Translations under genes and position numbers: made by a program | NCBI RefSeq assembly: GCF_009709575.1 | Contig: NZ_WIXO01000001.1 | Coordinates: 5,272,001 to 5,336,000, forward strand | Length of the DNA: 64,000 nt | Direction: 5' to 3' | Source: Streptomyces taklimakanensis | GTDB lineage: Bacteria; Actinomycetota; Actinomycetes; Streptomycetales; Streptomycetaceae | Notes under the pieces: model-generated | What the model was told of the DNA's origin: nothing | The model's database searches: none | The model's input: only the letters and a program-made list of their open reading frames with translations | In this document: piece by piece, positions 25,189 through 34,233 of the stretch | How the letters are laid out: every line of letters begins with the position of its first letter | How positions within the stretch are numbered: position 1 is the first letter of the stretch

Positions 25189-25637
25189 GTGCGCCCTCCC
25201 TCGCTGCCCTATGAGCCTACGTCCTCGGCAGCGTTCCAGTGGATCTTCCGACGAACGGACCGGTCGGGACGCGCCTGGGTCCGGCCGCGTGGAACCGCAC
25301 ACGGTACGGGCGCCCACCGGCGCGTCCTCGACGCGTGGCCGACCCGACGCCGCGGGCCTCGCGCGCCCCGGTCGGCCTCGGTCGCTCCACCGGACGGTGG
25401 AGGGGCGCGCCAGGGTCCGGCGTCGACGCGGCGGAGCGTCGTCTCGTGGGCCTGCCGCCGTGCCCGGAAGGTGCGCGCGGACGACGCGCCGGGCGGCAAC
25501 CCGCCCTCGCCCCGGAGACGTTCGGCGAAGCGCTCGGTGTCCACGGGGGACGGTGTGCCGGAGGCCGGCGCGGTTCCACTGGGACATCCGGAGGCCACCC
25601 GCTTTGTTCGGGAGCGACACAAAGCCAGAATGGAACG
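25189..25637. other. Divergent intergenic region SARP / ROK
   Basis: 449 bp without a convincing gene; open frames here lack ribosome sites and family features. It contains the ROK promoter at 25604-25631. I see no long inverted repeat. Confidence 0.6.
25604..25631 (+). promoter_or_regulatory. Promoter of the ROK regulator, leaderless
   Basis: TTGTTC (25604-25609), 16-nt spacer, CAGAAT (25626-25631), then GTG at 25638, 7 nt after the -10. The transcript would start at or next to the initiation codon. Confidence 0.6.
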
Positions 25638-26870
25638 GTGACCCCGACGCGTACAACAAGGCTGGAGAGAGGCCGCGGCGCCCTCGGCCCGGCGCTGGAA
25701 CTCGTGCACACCGGGCGCGCGCCCACCCGTGCGGTGCTCACCGCGGAGCTCGGCGTGACCCGGGCGACCGCGGGGGCCGTGGCCGCCGAGTTGGAGGCGC
25801 TCGGGCTGATCACCGTCGACTCCCGGCCCGGGGTCGCGGCGGGAACCCAGGGGCGCCCCTCGCACCGGCTGTCGATCGACCCCGACGGTCCGGTCGTGCT
25901 CGCCGCGCAGGTGCACGCCGACGGGTTCCGCGCCGCCCTCGTCGGACTGGGCGGCCGCATCGTCGCCACCGAGCCCGGCGCCCTGACCGTGGAGGCCGAT
26001 CCGGCGCAGGTCCTCACCGAGGTCGTCAACGCCGGGGTCCGGTTGCTGCGCGAGACCGGGCGGCGCTGCCTGGGGGCGGGGCTGGCGGTCCCCTCCGCCG
26101 TCGCCGAACCCGAGGGCACGGCCCTCAACCCGCTGCACCTGGCCTGGCCTCCGGGCGCGCCGGTGCGGGACATCTTCACCCGTTGCCTGGCCGGGGCCGG
26201 TGTCGTCGGGCCGTCCGGGGACGAGCCCGTGACCGGCCACGCCGCCAACGACATCAACCTCGTGGCGCTCGCCGAGCACCGCCACGGCGCCGGCCGCGGC
26301 GCCCGCGACCTGTTGTGCGTGGCCACCGGGCACCGCGGCGTCGGCGGCGCGCTGGTCCTCGACGGCCGGTTGCACACCGGCAGTTCGGGGCTGGCGATGG
26401 AGGTCGGACACCTGACCGTGGATCCGGGCGGCCGGCCCTGTCACTGTGGAGGGCGGGGCTGCCTCGACGTGGAGACCGACCCCCTGGCCTTCCTGGAGGC
26501 CGCCGGGCGCGAACCCGGACCGGAGACCGGCATGCTCCGGCGCGCCCTGGAACTGCTCCGCACCGGATACGCCACCGACCCGGCGGTGCGCGACGCCGCC
26601 CACCTCCTCGTCGACCGGCTCGGCCTCGGGCTGGCCGGGCTGGTGAACATCCTCAACCCCGACCGGATCCTCCTGGGCGGTCTGCACAGCGCGTTGTTGG
26701 AGGTCGATGCCGAGCGACTGCACGCGGTGATGGGGGAGCGCAGCCTGTGGGGACGCGGCGGCAGCGTGCCGGTGCTGGCCTGCGCCCTGGAACACAGCAG
26801 CCTGGTCGGCGCCGCCGAACTGGCCTGGCAGCCCGTTCTGGACGACCCCATGGCGGCGCTGTCGGGCTGA
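25638..26870 (+). CDS. ROK family transcriptional regulator
   Basis: 410 aa. Residues ~10-75 are a winged helix (ELVHTGRAPTRAVLTAELGV ... EALGLITVDSRPG). The rest is a ROK kinase-like domain with the zinc motif GHLTVDPGGRPCHCGGRGC, but the ATP-binding region is weak: no intact DIGGTK motif, instead AQVHADGFRAALVGLGG. This is the NagC/XylR type, a sugar-sensing repressor rather than an enzyme. The catalytic-position Asp is changed (TGHAANDINLVAL). Its target is not obvious; the neighbours are regulators. Confidence 0.85.
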   Translation: MTPTRTTRLERGRGALGPALELVHTGRAPTRAVLTAELGVTRATAGAVAAELEALGLITVDSRPGVAAGTQGRPSHRLSIDPDGPVVLAAQVHADGFRAALVGLGGRIVATEPGALTVEADPAQVLTEVVNAGVRLLRETGRRCLGAGLAVPSAVAEPEGTALNPLHLAWPPGAPVRDIFTRCLAGAGVVGPSGDEPVTGHAANDINLVALAEHRHGAGRGARDLLCVATGHRGVGGALVLDGRLHTGSSGLAMEVGHLTVDPGGRPCHCGGRGCLDVETDPLAFLEAAGREPGPETGMLRRALELLRTGYATDPAVRDAAHLLVDRLGLGLAGLVNILNPDRILLGGLHSALLEVDAERLHAVMGERSLWGRGGSVPVLACALEHSSLVGAAELAWQPVLDDPMAALSG

Positions 26871-26905
26871 GCGCGCACGGCGCCGGGGGCGCGGTCAGGG
26901 AGCGG

Positions 26906-27496
26906 TCAGGGAGCGGTCCGGGCGCCGGCTCCCGCTCGGGCGGGAGCCGGCCTCCGGGAGCGGGCCGAGGAGCCCGGTCGCGACAGGGACCCCGGCTCGG
27001 GCTCCGGCTCGGGGGACGACGGCGGGGGCGGGACCTGACGCGGTTCGCCGCCCACCGACCGTGCCGCGGATCCCGCGGGGGGCACGGACCCCGCGGGGGG
27101 CACGGGCGCGTCGCCCGAGGCGGTCCGGGGCGGGACCGGCAGGGTGAGCCACAGGGCCCCGTCCTCGGTGTCGTCGCGCGCCACCCGACCGGTGCCGACG
27201 GGGAGGAACCCCGGGAAGCGGGCGGTGGGCGGCCCCGGGGTGTCGTCGCGCACGGAGATCCTCAACTCGTCCAGGCGCAACGCGATCTCCACGGTGCACC
27301 GCCGGTCGGTGCCCGTCCGGCGGTGGACGTCGGAGAGCAACTCGGCGACACCGGTCGAGGCCGGGGCGACGAGCGCGTCCAGTTTCCAGTAGCGCAGATG
27401 AGCGGAAACGATTCGGCGAACCTGTCCGGCCCGCGAGGGCAAGGCCTGGAACTCCACCGTCCGTTGCCGGCCGGACGTACTGGGGTGGCTGATCAC
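26906..27496 (-). CDS. Degenerate HATPase_c (anti-sigma-like) protein
   Basis: 196 aa from GTG 27496 (AGGGAG upstream). Residues ~10-95 resemble the small Streptomyces RsbW-like ATPases, with the N-box at TGVAELLSDVHRR and G1 box at ISVRDDTPGPP. The N-box Asn that chelates Mg is Asp here and the G1 glycines are poor, so ATP binding is doubtful. A variable Pro/Ser/Arg-rich tail of ~90 residues follows. It may be a protein-binding relic of a partner-switching kinase. The 3' end overlaps a hairpin. Confidence 0.66.
   Translation of the reverse strand: MISHPSTSGRQRTVEFQALPSRAGQVRRIVSAHLRYWKLDALVAPASTGVAELLSDVHRRTGTDRRCTVEIALRLDELRISVRDDTPGPPTARFPGFLPVGTGRVARDDTEDGALWLTLPVPPRTASGDAPVPPAGSVPPAGSAARSVGGEPRQVPPPPSSPEPEPEPGSLSRPGSSARSRRPAPARAGAGARTAP
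26924..26951. terminator. Hairpin at the ROK / HATPase convergent ends
   Basis: GCCGGCTCCCG-N6-CGGGAGCCGGC, 11-bp stem. It lies 54 bp past the ROK stop and inside the last codons of the HATPase gene. Confidence 0.55.
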
Positions 27497-27638
27497 GACT
27501 GCGGCTCCCTGAATGACGGGTGAGGATCCGGACGACGGAGAGCGCGTCAAGCGTGCTGACGGCCGCTACGACACAAGCATCAGCGTGATTCAGGTGACAA
27601 AAGGGTGCAAGTCGGGAGTGTCAAAGGTGCTGCGCCAC

Positions 27639-27968
27639 TCAGCGGGGGGCCGTCCGCCCCTCCGCCGCGACCGTGGGGACCCTCCGACTCCGGGCACCGC
27701 GCAGCGCGGCCACCAGGGCGTCGCGCACCTGTCCCTTCAGACGCAACGCGTACCGGTTGCCGTTGATGGTCGCCAGTGCCCGGTCCGACGCGGCGTACCA
27801 CGGCCCGCTGACGCGGACCTGCTCCACCGGGGCGCCGTCGATCTCCCGTCCGTAGCTGGTCAGCAGCACCAGTCGGCCGTCACGGACGACGACCTGTCCG
27901 GACCGGGTGAGCGAACGCAGCCACCGTGCTATCCGTACTCCGGTGGCACTGAACTCGGGCTCCGCCAC
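27639..27968 (-). CDS. Conserved hypothetical protein (109 aa)
   Basis: I do not recognise a named domain. GTG start at 27968 (VAEPEFSATGVRIARWLRSL). It is a small, basic, soluble protein with a beta-rich middle (GQVVVRDGRLVLLTSYGREI, VEQVRVSGPWYAASDRA) and a basic C-terminus. Codon use matches the neighbours and it resembles short hypothetical proteins seen in Streptomyces. It lies ~140 bp upstream of the HATPase gene on the same strand; no operon is implied. Confidence 0.55.
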   Translation of the reverse strand: MAEPEFSATGVRIARWLRSLTRSGQVVVRDGRLVLLTSYGREIDGAPVEQVRVSGPWYAASDRALATINGNRYALRLKGQVRDALVAALRGARSRRVPTVAAEGRTAPR

Positions 27969-28135
27969 AGCGCACCGCCTCCCACCTCGTCACCGTCGGC
28001 TCGCCGTCGCGGCCGGGTCCTCGTCGGCGTCACCCACCGGGTGCCCCGCCAAGAAGTCTGCACCCGTCCCCGCCGGTGCGCCAGAGGGTGGGAACGGCAG
28101 TACGCGCACCACGGCACGGAACGACTCCCCCCGCG

Positions 28136-29005
28136 CTACCGCGCGCCCTCCGCGTCACCGGTTCCCCCACCCGCCACCACCAGCTCCAGGCCCGGAAGGA
28201 GGTCGCCGATCTCGGTGCGCGTCGCCTCCGGCATCCCGCTGTCGGTCACCAGTGTGTCCACCTCCTCCAGCGAGGCGAACGAGCTGAGCCCCACCGTTCC
28301 CCACTTGGTGTGGTCCGCGACGACGACCACCCGGCGGGCCGAACGGACCAGACGGCGGTTGGTCTCCGCCTCGGCCAGATTGGGCGTGGAGAGCCCCGCC
28401 TCGACGGATATGCCGTGCACGCCCAGGAACAGCACGTCGAAGTGGAGGGAGCGGATCGCCGCGTCCGCCACCGGACCCACCAGCGAATCCGAGGGGGTGC
28501 GCACCCCACCGGTGAGCACCACCGTCGCCGCGCCCGCCCGGCCGCCGCCCCCCGCGTCGTTCCCCGTGCCGCCGTCCGCGCCCCGCGCGGCGTGGAGGAC
28601 GTCCGCCACCCGCACGGAGTTGGTCACCACCGTCAACTCCGGCACCTCCGACAGGTGCCGGGCCAACGCGTACGTCGTCGTCCCTCCCGAGAGCGCGATC
28701 GCGCTCCCCGGCGCCACCATCGCGGCGGCCGCCCGCGCTATCTCCTCCTTGGCCCCCAGTTCCAGGGACGACTTCGCCTCGAACCCCGGCTCGTGGGTGC
28801 TCGCCCCCGACACCGGCACCGCGCCGCCGTGCACCTTCTCCAGGACGCCCTGCCGGGCCAGCGCGTCCAGATCGCGGCGCACCGTCATGTCCGAGACCTT
28901 CAGCCGGCGGGTCAGCTCGTTGACGCGCACCCCGCCGCGGCGCCTGACCTCGTCCAGGATGAGCGTGCGCCGCTGCTCCGCCAGGAGGTTCTGGTTCTCG
29001 CTCAC
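28136..29005 (-). CDS. DeoR/GlpR family transcriptional regulator
   Basis: 289 aa from GTG 29005. N-terminal DeoR HTH (AEQRRTLILDEVRRRGGVRV, RRLKVSDMTVRRDLDALARQ) and sugar-phosphate sensing domain (DeoRC) with IALSGGTTTYALARHL and VLFLGVHGISVEAGLSTPNL. A Gly/Ala-rich insertion of about 20 residues (~155-175) interrupts the sensor domain between two strands. It probably represses a sugar or sugar-phosphate pathway; no such operon is adjacent. Divergent from the large membrane hydrolase gene. Confidence 0.87.
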   Translation of the reverse strand: MSENQNLLAEQRRTLILDEVRRRGGVRVNELTRRLKVSDMTVRRDLDALARQGVLEKVHGGAVPVSGASTHEPGFEAKSSLELGAKEEIARAAAAMVAPGSAIALSGGTTTYALARHLSEVPELTVVTNSVRVADVLHAARGADGGTGNDAGGGGRAGAATVVLTGGVRTPSDSLVGPVADAAIRSLHFDVLFLGVHGISVEAGLSTPNLAEAETNRRLVRSARRVVVVADHTKWGTVGLSSFASLEEVDTLVTDSGMPEATRTEIGDLLPGLELVVAGGGTGDAEGAR

Positions 29006-29147
29006 CTGTCGGTCCGTCCCTTCTCCACACCGGTGGCCGTACGCGCGGTCATACGGGCATCTGTTCGGCCCACATCCTTCCACGGAGCTCCGACAGCGCC
29101 CGCGGCACGATTGTGACGTGCCGGTGGGCCGTTCGGGGTGCGCCCAA

Positions 29148-29159
29148 GGGTGTACACCC
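29148..29159. promoter_or_regulatory. Palindrome upstream of the membrane hydrolase gene
   Basis: GGGTGTACACCC, 12-bp perfect palindrome in the 213-bp gap between deoR and the membrane hydrolase, 60 bp before the latter's GTG. Candidate operator only. Confidence 0.35.
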
Positions 29160-29218
29160 CCCATCCTGGAGGCTCCACGAGGGAGTCGGGCGGGCGGGAG
29201 GCCCGCGGATCGGGGGCC

Positions 29219-31600
29219 GTGACATTGTCCGACAACCGGCCGGGAGCACCGGCGGGCGCACACCACGAACCGGCGTTGGAACTCCTGGTGCACGGTGTGG
29301 GCGGCACCACGCCGCAGGAGATGCTGGGAGATCCGCGCACCGTCCGCGTCACCGGGGACGGCACCGCCGGCATCCACCGCCGCACCGACGACGCGACTGC
29401 CGAGGACCGCCCGGGGGAGCGTCCGGCGCACCCGCCGTCGGCCGGTCGCGCCCCCCGCCCCATCCCCGAGGCGTACTGCTGGTCCAACCTCACCTCCGGC
29501 AACAGCGCCCGCGCCCTGTGGCTGCTCCTGCTGCCGTTCATGGTCGCCAACCTCGCCCACTGGATGCGTCCGGCCGCGCCGGCCCGGCACCCCGCCCAGC
29601 GGGTCTACGACGTGCTGGTGAGGCTGGTGGCGCTCTCCCTGACCGTCCTGCTGACCGCCGCCGCCTGCGAGGTCGCCCTCGACCTGGTCGCCTGGCAGTG
29701 CGCCGCCTCCGAGCGCTGCGCGGCCGGCAAACCCTGGCTGCGCCCGCTCACCGGGGGGTGGTGGTCGCAGCCCGGCCGCCGGCTCGTCCTGGCCGCGCTG
29801 CCGCCCGTCGCGCTCACCGCACTGCTGTGGTGGCTGTCACACCGCACCTGGAGCGCCTACGAGTCCGCCTCGCCGCCCCCGCGGCCGCCCGGGCCGGCCC
29901 ACCCCCAACCCGGCGGGGAGCGGCCCGCGCTGTCCCTGCCCGGTTTCTGGTACGGCCGCCGCCTGGTCTCCCGGCTGCGCGCCGCGCACACCGCCGCCGG
30001 ACTGCTGACGGTGGCGACCGCGCTGCTGACCGCGGTCCTCGACCACGACCGGCGACCCGGCGGCCCGGTGCCCACCGGCTGGGGCTGGACGGCGGCCGTC
30101 GCCGTCGCGGCGGGCTGGGCGGCCACCGTGCTGGTCGCGGTCCGCAAGGGGCGCACCGAGTCCGAGCCGGACGAGAGGATCGACCGGCTCGCCTCGACGG
30201 TGCTGCCGGGGGCCGCGGTGGGGGTACTGGCGCTGGTCGCCGGGTACGCCGCCTGGCCCCGTCCGGGCTGGTCGTCCTCCGCGCAACTCCCGGGCACCGG
30301 CGTGTTCGCCTGGCTCATGCTCCTCCAGGGCGCCCTGGCGGCCGCCACCGCCGTCACCGCGTACGTGCTGCACCGGGCGACGCCGCCCGGCTCGTGCGCC
30401 GGGCGGTGCGCCATGGGCGGTCTGGGCGGCGCCGCGGTGGCCCTGCTGGCGTGCGCGCTCGGCGGGGTGCTGACCGGAGGCACGGCCCAGCGCGTGGCGG
30501 ACTGGCTGGACAAGGACGGCACCCCGGGCATGGCCGGCGGCGCCATCACCGGCCCTCCGGTGCTGTTGAGTTGGCAGGCCGCCGCCATACCGCTGTTGCT
30601 CCTGGTCGTCCTCGTCTTCGCGTCGGGCGCCGTGGTCCACGTGGTCCGGGAACGCGGGAGGCTCACCCCGGGGATCGTCGACTCCTACGAGGGCGAACCC
30701 CGCGAACAGGCCTCCCGCAGCCGTCGGATCGCCGGCGCCGTCGCCCGGGCGCGGCTCACCGACGCGGCACCGACCCTGATCGCCTCCGTCACCGCCGCCA
30801 CACTGCTGCTGGGCGGCGGCGCGCTGGCGGGTGCGGTCCGCACCGAACTGCCGCCCGGAGCGGCGGCACGGGCCTGGCCCGGTCCGCTGCCCGCGGCCGC
30901 CGAGGCGGCCCAGGCGCTCGGCTCCTGGCTGATGGGGGCGGTGGTGCTGCTGCTGGTGGCGATGGGACGCCGCGCCTACCGCGACGCCGCCGCCCGCCGC
31001 ACGATCGGCATCCTGTGGGACGTGGGCACCTTCTGGCCGCGCGCCGCCCACCCCTTCGCGCCGCCCTGCTACGCCGAGCGCGCGGTGCCGGACCTCACCT
31101 GGCGGATGTCCACCTGGACCGCGCGGACCGGCGGGCGACTGGTGATCTCCGGGCACTCCCAGGGCAGTGTGCTGGCCGCCGCGGCCGTCTGGCAGCTCGA
31201 TCCCGCCACCCGCGGACGCGTGGCGCTGCTCACCTACGGATCGCCGCTGGAACGGCTCTACGGCCGCTGGTTCCCGTCCTGTTTCGGCCCCGGGCCGCTG
31301 CGCGCGCTGGCGGAGGAGGTGGACTGCTGGCGGAACCTGTGGCGGCGCACCGATCCGATCGGCGGTCCGGTGCTGGTCGATGGGGAGGACGGGGGGCCGG
31401 AGGTGGACCGCGATCCGCTGCGGGACCCCCTGCGGTACGGCAGGACCCCCGAGTACCCGCTGCCCGAGCCGATCCGCGGCCACGGCGACTACCGGGCCGA
31501 CCCCGCCTTCGACGCCGAGCGCGCCGCCCTGCTGGACCGGCTGGCGGCGCGCGGAGGACCCTCGGTACCGGCCCAGCCCGACCGCGGCGCGGTCGGGTAG
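29219..31600 (+). CDS. Large integral membrane protein with alpha/beta-hydrolase features
   Basis: 793 aa from GTG 29219. It opens with LELLVHGVGGTTPQEML, an oxyanion-type HGVGG strand-loop. It then has about ten membrane segments between residues ~95 and ~590, followed by a cytosolic or external C-terminal part with the nucleophile elbow VISGHSQGSVLAAAA (GHSQG) and TYGSPLERLYGRWFP. The hydrolase core is thus split: first strand at the N-terminus, nucleophile ~650 residues later, with a membrane domain between. Catalytic Asp/His are not assigned with certainty. Function unknown; lipase or esterase chemistry at the membrane is plausible. Confidence 0.68.
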   Translation: MTLSDNRPGAPAGAHHEPALELLVHGVGGTTPQEMLGDPRTVRVTGDGTAGIHRRTDDATAEDRPGERPAHPPSAGRAPRPIPEAYCWSNLTSGNSARALWLLLLPFMVANLAHWMRPAAPARHPAQRVYDVLVRLVALSLTVLLTAAACEVALDLVAWQCAASERCAAGKPWLRPLTGGWWSQPGRRLVLAALPPVALTALLWWLSHRTWSAYESASPPPRPPGPAHPQPGGERPALSLPGFWYGRRLVSRLRAAHTAAGLLTVATALLTAVLDHDRRPGGPVPTGWGWTAAVAVAAGWAATVLVAVRKGRTESEPDERIDRLASTVLPGAAVGVLALVAGYAAWPRPGWSSSAQLPGTGVFAWLMLLQGALAAATAVTAYVLHRATPPGSCAGRCAMGGLGGAAVALLACALGGVLTGGTAQRVADWLDKDGTPGMAGGAITGPPVLLSWQAAAIPLLLLVVLVFASGAVVHVVRERGRLTPGIVDSYEGEPREQASRSRRIAGAVARARLTDAAPTLIASVTAATLLLGGGALAGAVRTELPPGAAARAWPGPLPAAAEAAQALGSWLMGAVVLLLVAMGRRAYRDAAARRTIGILWDVGTFWPRAAHPFAPPCYAERAVPDLTWRMSTWTARTGGRLVISGHSQGSVLAAAAVWQLDPATRGRVALLTYGSPLERLYGRWFPSCFGPGPLRALAEEVDCWRNLWRRTDPIGGPVLVDGEDGGPEVDRDPLRDPLRYGRTPEYPLPEPIRGHGDYRADPAFDAERAALLDRLAARGGPSVPAQPDRGAVG

Positions 31601-31612
31601 GCCGCGGGGCGG

Positions 31613-34090
31613 TCAGTTTCGCGTGGGGCCCGGCAGGTCCTCGGGGTGGAGCAGCGTCAGGTCGTCGGTGTCCGGGTCGTCCAACTGGGCGACCCGGCCC
31701 GCGTGCCGCTCGACCATGGCCTCGAAGGTCTGCCGCGCGGTGCGGCCGTTGCCGAAGGACGGCCCCTTGGGAAGCCCGGCGAAGTACCCCACCAACGCTT
31801 CGGCCGTTCCCTCGGCCAACTGGTACTCGTGCTCCTCCGCCTGCTGCCCGACGATCCGCAGCAGTTCCTCGGGGGTGTAGTCGTCGAAGGTGATGGTGCG
31901 TGAGAAGCGGGACGCCACACCGGGATTGACGTCCAGGAAGCGCTTCATCTCCGCGGTGTAGCCGGCGACGATGACGACCACCTCGTCACGGTGGTCCTCC
32001 ATCAGCTTCACCAGGGTGTCGATCGCCTCCCGGCCGAAGTCCCGGCCGGAGTCCTCGGGGGAGAGGGCGTACGCCTCGTCGATGAACAACACGCCGCCGC
32101 GCGCCCGGTCGAACGCCTCCTGGGTGCGGATCGCGGTCGAGCCGATGTGCTCGCCGACCAGGTCGACCCGGGAGACCTCCACCAGGTGACCGCGCTCCAG
32201 CACCCCCAGCGAGTGCAGGATCTCCCCGTAGAGCCGGGCGACCGTGGTCTTGCCGGTGCCGGGCGGACCGGTGAAGACCAGATGCCTGCGGGCGGAGGCC
32301 GCCTTCAGCCCGGCCTCCCGTCGCCTGCGGCCGACCTCGATCATGTCGATGAGCGCCCGGACCTCCTTCTTGACGCTCTCCAGGCCCACCAGCGCGTCGA
32401 GTTCGCCCAACACCTCCTTCGCCGGGCGCGCGGCCTCGACCGCGCCGCCGGCGTCGCGGGCGGCTCCGGCCCCGCCCGGACCGTCCCGGTCGGTCGGGGC
32501 GGTCCCGGTCGGCTGCTGCTGGGGTATGCCACCGAGCAGCCCGGCGGTGCGGACGGCCGGGTCCGCCGGCGGCGCGGGATCCACCGGCGGCGCGGGAGCG
32601 GGCGCCGCCGGCACCGGCGCGGCGCTCTGGTCGCTGGTGCAGTCCTCCACGACGGGGCCCTCGTCGGCGAACTCGTAGCCCCCGCGCGCGCAGCGCTCGG
32701 TGCGGCAGCGGCGCAGCACGGCGCGGCAGCCGTCGATCACGTGGAAGCCGTAGCCGTGCGAACCGGTCACCCGGCACTCGGTGAAGGTGCCCCGCCCGTC
32801 GGCGGAGACGTAGAAGCCCGCCTCGACGGGGCCGGTGACGACGCAGCGCTCGACGGTCGGATCCGCGCCCTTGGTGACGATCACGCCCGTGCCGGCGCCG
32901 TCGATCGTGCAGTTCGCCAGGGTGCCGCCGCTGCCGTGGTCACGGAACCAGGCGCCGGTCGTGGCCTCCCGGATGCGGCAGTCGTCCAACTGCACCGTGC
33001 CGCCGTCGCTCACCGACACCGCCGTGTTGCGCACCTGTGCCAGATCGCTGTCCAGGACGTCCGCCCGAGAGCCCCGGTCCAGGACGAACAGGGCGTCGGG
33101 CACGTCGTGCACCCGGCAGGAGTCCAGCAGCGCCGAGGCCCCGTCGCTGACCCACACCGCCGGGTAGTCGCCGGTGCTCTCCCGGATCTGGCAGCCGTTG
33201 GCGTCCACCCGGGTGCCCGGATCCCACACCGACAGGCCGTTGCGGCCGAAGCGGCGCACCGTGGAGCGGGTCAGGGTCAGCACCGAGCGGGAGCGCAGGT
33301 CGACCGCGTTCTCCGGGACGTCGTGGATCTCGCAGTCGGCGAGGGTGAGCACCGCGTCGGTGTCGAGGGTGACGCCGTCGGCGGAGGTGCGGTGCACCCG
33401 GCAGTCGGACAGGTGTCCGGACGCCCGCGAGGCGACCCGCACCCCGGCGCCCCTGATCTCGTAGACCTCGCAGCCCACGGCGTCCACCGCGCTGCCCTCC
33501 CCGATCAGCGAGAGGCCGGCGCCCGAGGCGTGGTGGACCCGGCAACGTTCCAGCCGGGGGTGGGCGCCGTCGTGCACCACGATGCCGGACTGCCCGGCCG
33601 CCACCACCTCGCACTCCTCGAACAGCCCGCCCGCGCCGCCGCCGATGCCGATGCCGAGCCCGGCGGGGTTGTCGATCGTGCAGCGGCGCAGGGTCGGCCG
33701 TGCCCCGGACCGCACCTCCACGCCGGCCGCCGACCGCGTCACCACCCGCAGGCCGGACAGTTCCGCGGTGCACTCCTCGATCAGCAGCGCCGGTGCCGTG
33801 ACGTCCTGCCCCTCGATCTGGAGGTCCCGTACGACGGCCGCCGCGCGCACGGTCAGCGCGACTCCGTCGGGCGGCGCGATCCGCACCGAGCCGGCCTCCC
33901 CGCGCTCGGGGCCGCGCAGGGTGACGGCACGCTCGACCACCAGGTTCTCGCGGTAGGTGCCGGGGGCCACGGTCAACACGTCCCCGTCGCCGGCGGCCTG
34001 CAGGGCCGCGGAGAGGGTGGCGTAGTCGCCGGTTCGGCGCCGCCACCGCGACGTGCTGGTGTGCGTCACCTGGACCGAGCCCTGTGCCAT
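31613..34090 (-). CDS. Right-handed beta-helix / EccA-CbbX-like AAA+ ATPase fusion
   Basis: 825 aa from ATG 34090 (MAQGSVQVTHTSTSRWRRRT). Residues ~20-480 form about 14 coils of ~23 residues with the pattern LxxCxVxxxxxxGVxVxxGA, many carrying a Cys before the turn (e.g. LERCRVHHASGAGLSLIGEG). This is a parallel beta-helix of the pectate-lyase/NosD type. A Pro/Ala-rich linker (~485-555) leads to an AAA+ domain (558-825) with Walker A GPPGTGKT (~608), Walker B VLFIDEAY (~667) and the arginine-containing GVASRFSRTITF. The ATPase resembles CbbX, SpoVK and EccA. No signal peptide. The role is unknown; possibly an ATP-driven remodelling factor using the helix as a binding surface. Confidence 0.8.
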   Translation of the reverse strand: MAQGSVQVTHTSTSRWRRRTGDYATLSAALQAAGDGDVLTVAPGTYRENLVVERAVTLRGPERGEAGSVRIAPPDGVALTVRAAAVVRDLQIEGQDVTAPALLIEECTAELSGLRVVTRSAAGVEVRSGARPTLRRCTIDNPAGLGIGIGGGAGGLFEECEVVAAGQSGIVVHDGAHPRLERCRVHHASGAGLSLIGEGSAVDAVGCEVYEIRGAGVRVASRASGHLSDCRVHRTSADGVTLDTDAVLTLADCEIHDVPENAVDLRSRSVLTLTRSTVRRFGRNGLSVWDPGTRVDANGCQIRESTGDYPAVWVSDGASALLDSCRVHDVPDALFVLDRGSRADVLDSDLAQVRNTAVSVSDGGTVQLDDCRIREATTGAWFRDHGSGGTLANCTIDGAGTGVIVTKGADPTVERCVVTGPVEAGFYVSADGRGTFTECRVTGSHGYGFHVIDGCRAVLRRCRTERCARGGYEFADEGPVVEDCTSDQSAAPVPAAPAPAPPVDPAPPADPAVRTAGLLGGIPQQQPTGTAPTDRDGPGGAGAARDAGGAVEAARPAKEVLGELDALVGLESVKKEVRALIDMIEVGRRRREAGLKAASARRHLVFTGPPGTGKTTVARLYGEILHSLGVLERGHLVEVSRVDLVGEHIGSTAIRTQEAFDRARGGVLFIDEAYALSPEDSGRDFGREAIDTLVKLMEDHRDEVVVIVAGYTAEMKRFLDVNPGVASRFSRTITFDDYTPEELLRIVGQQAEEHEYQLAEGTAEALVGYFAGLPKGPSFGNGRTARQTFEAMVERHAGRVAQLDDPDTDDLTLLHPEDLPGPTRN

Positions 34091-34233
34091 GGACCGCCTT
34101 GCCCCAAACCTCGTGCGAACGTCGACCGCGCTGCCGCGCACATCCGGAGCACCACCGTAGCGTGTGCCGGGCCGATGGGATGACCGGTCCGCCCGTCATC
34201 GGCCGGCCGGACGCAACTGCGGTGGGCGAGTGG

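Noticed and set aside
31613..34090. A type VII (ESX) secretion locus around the EccA-like ATPase
   Set aside because: No EccB/C/D/E, WXG100 or mycosin genes are present in the window.
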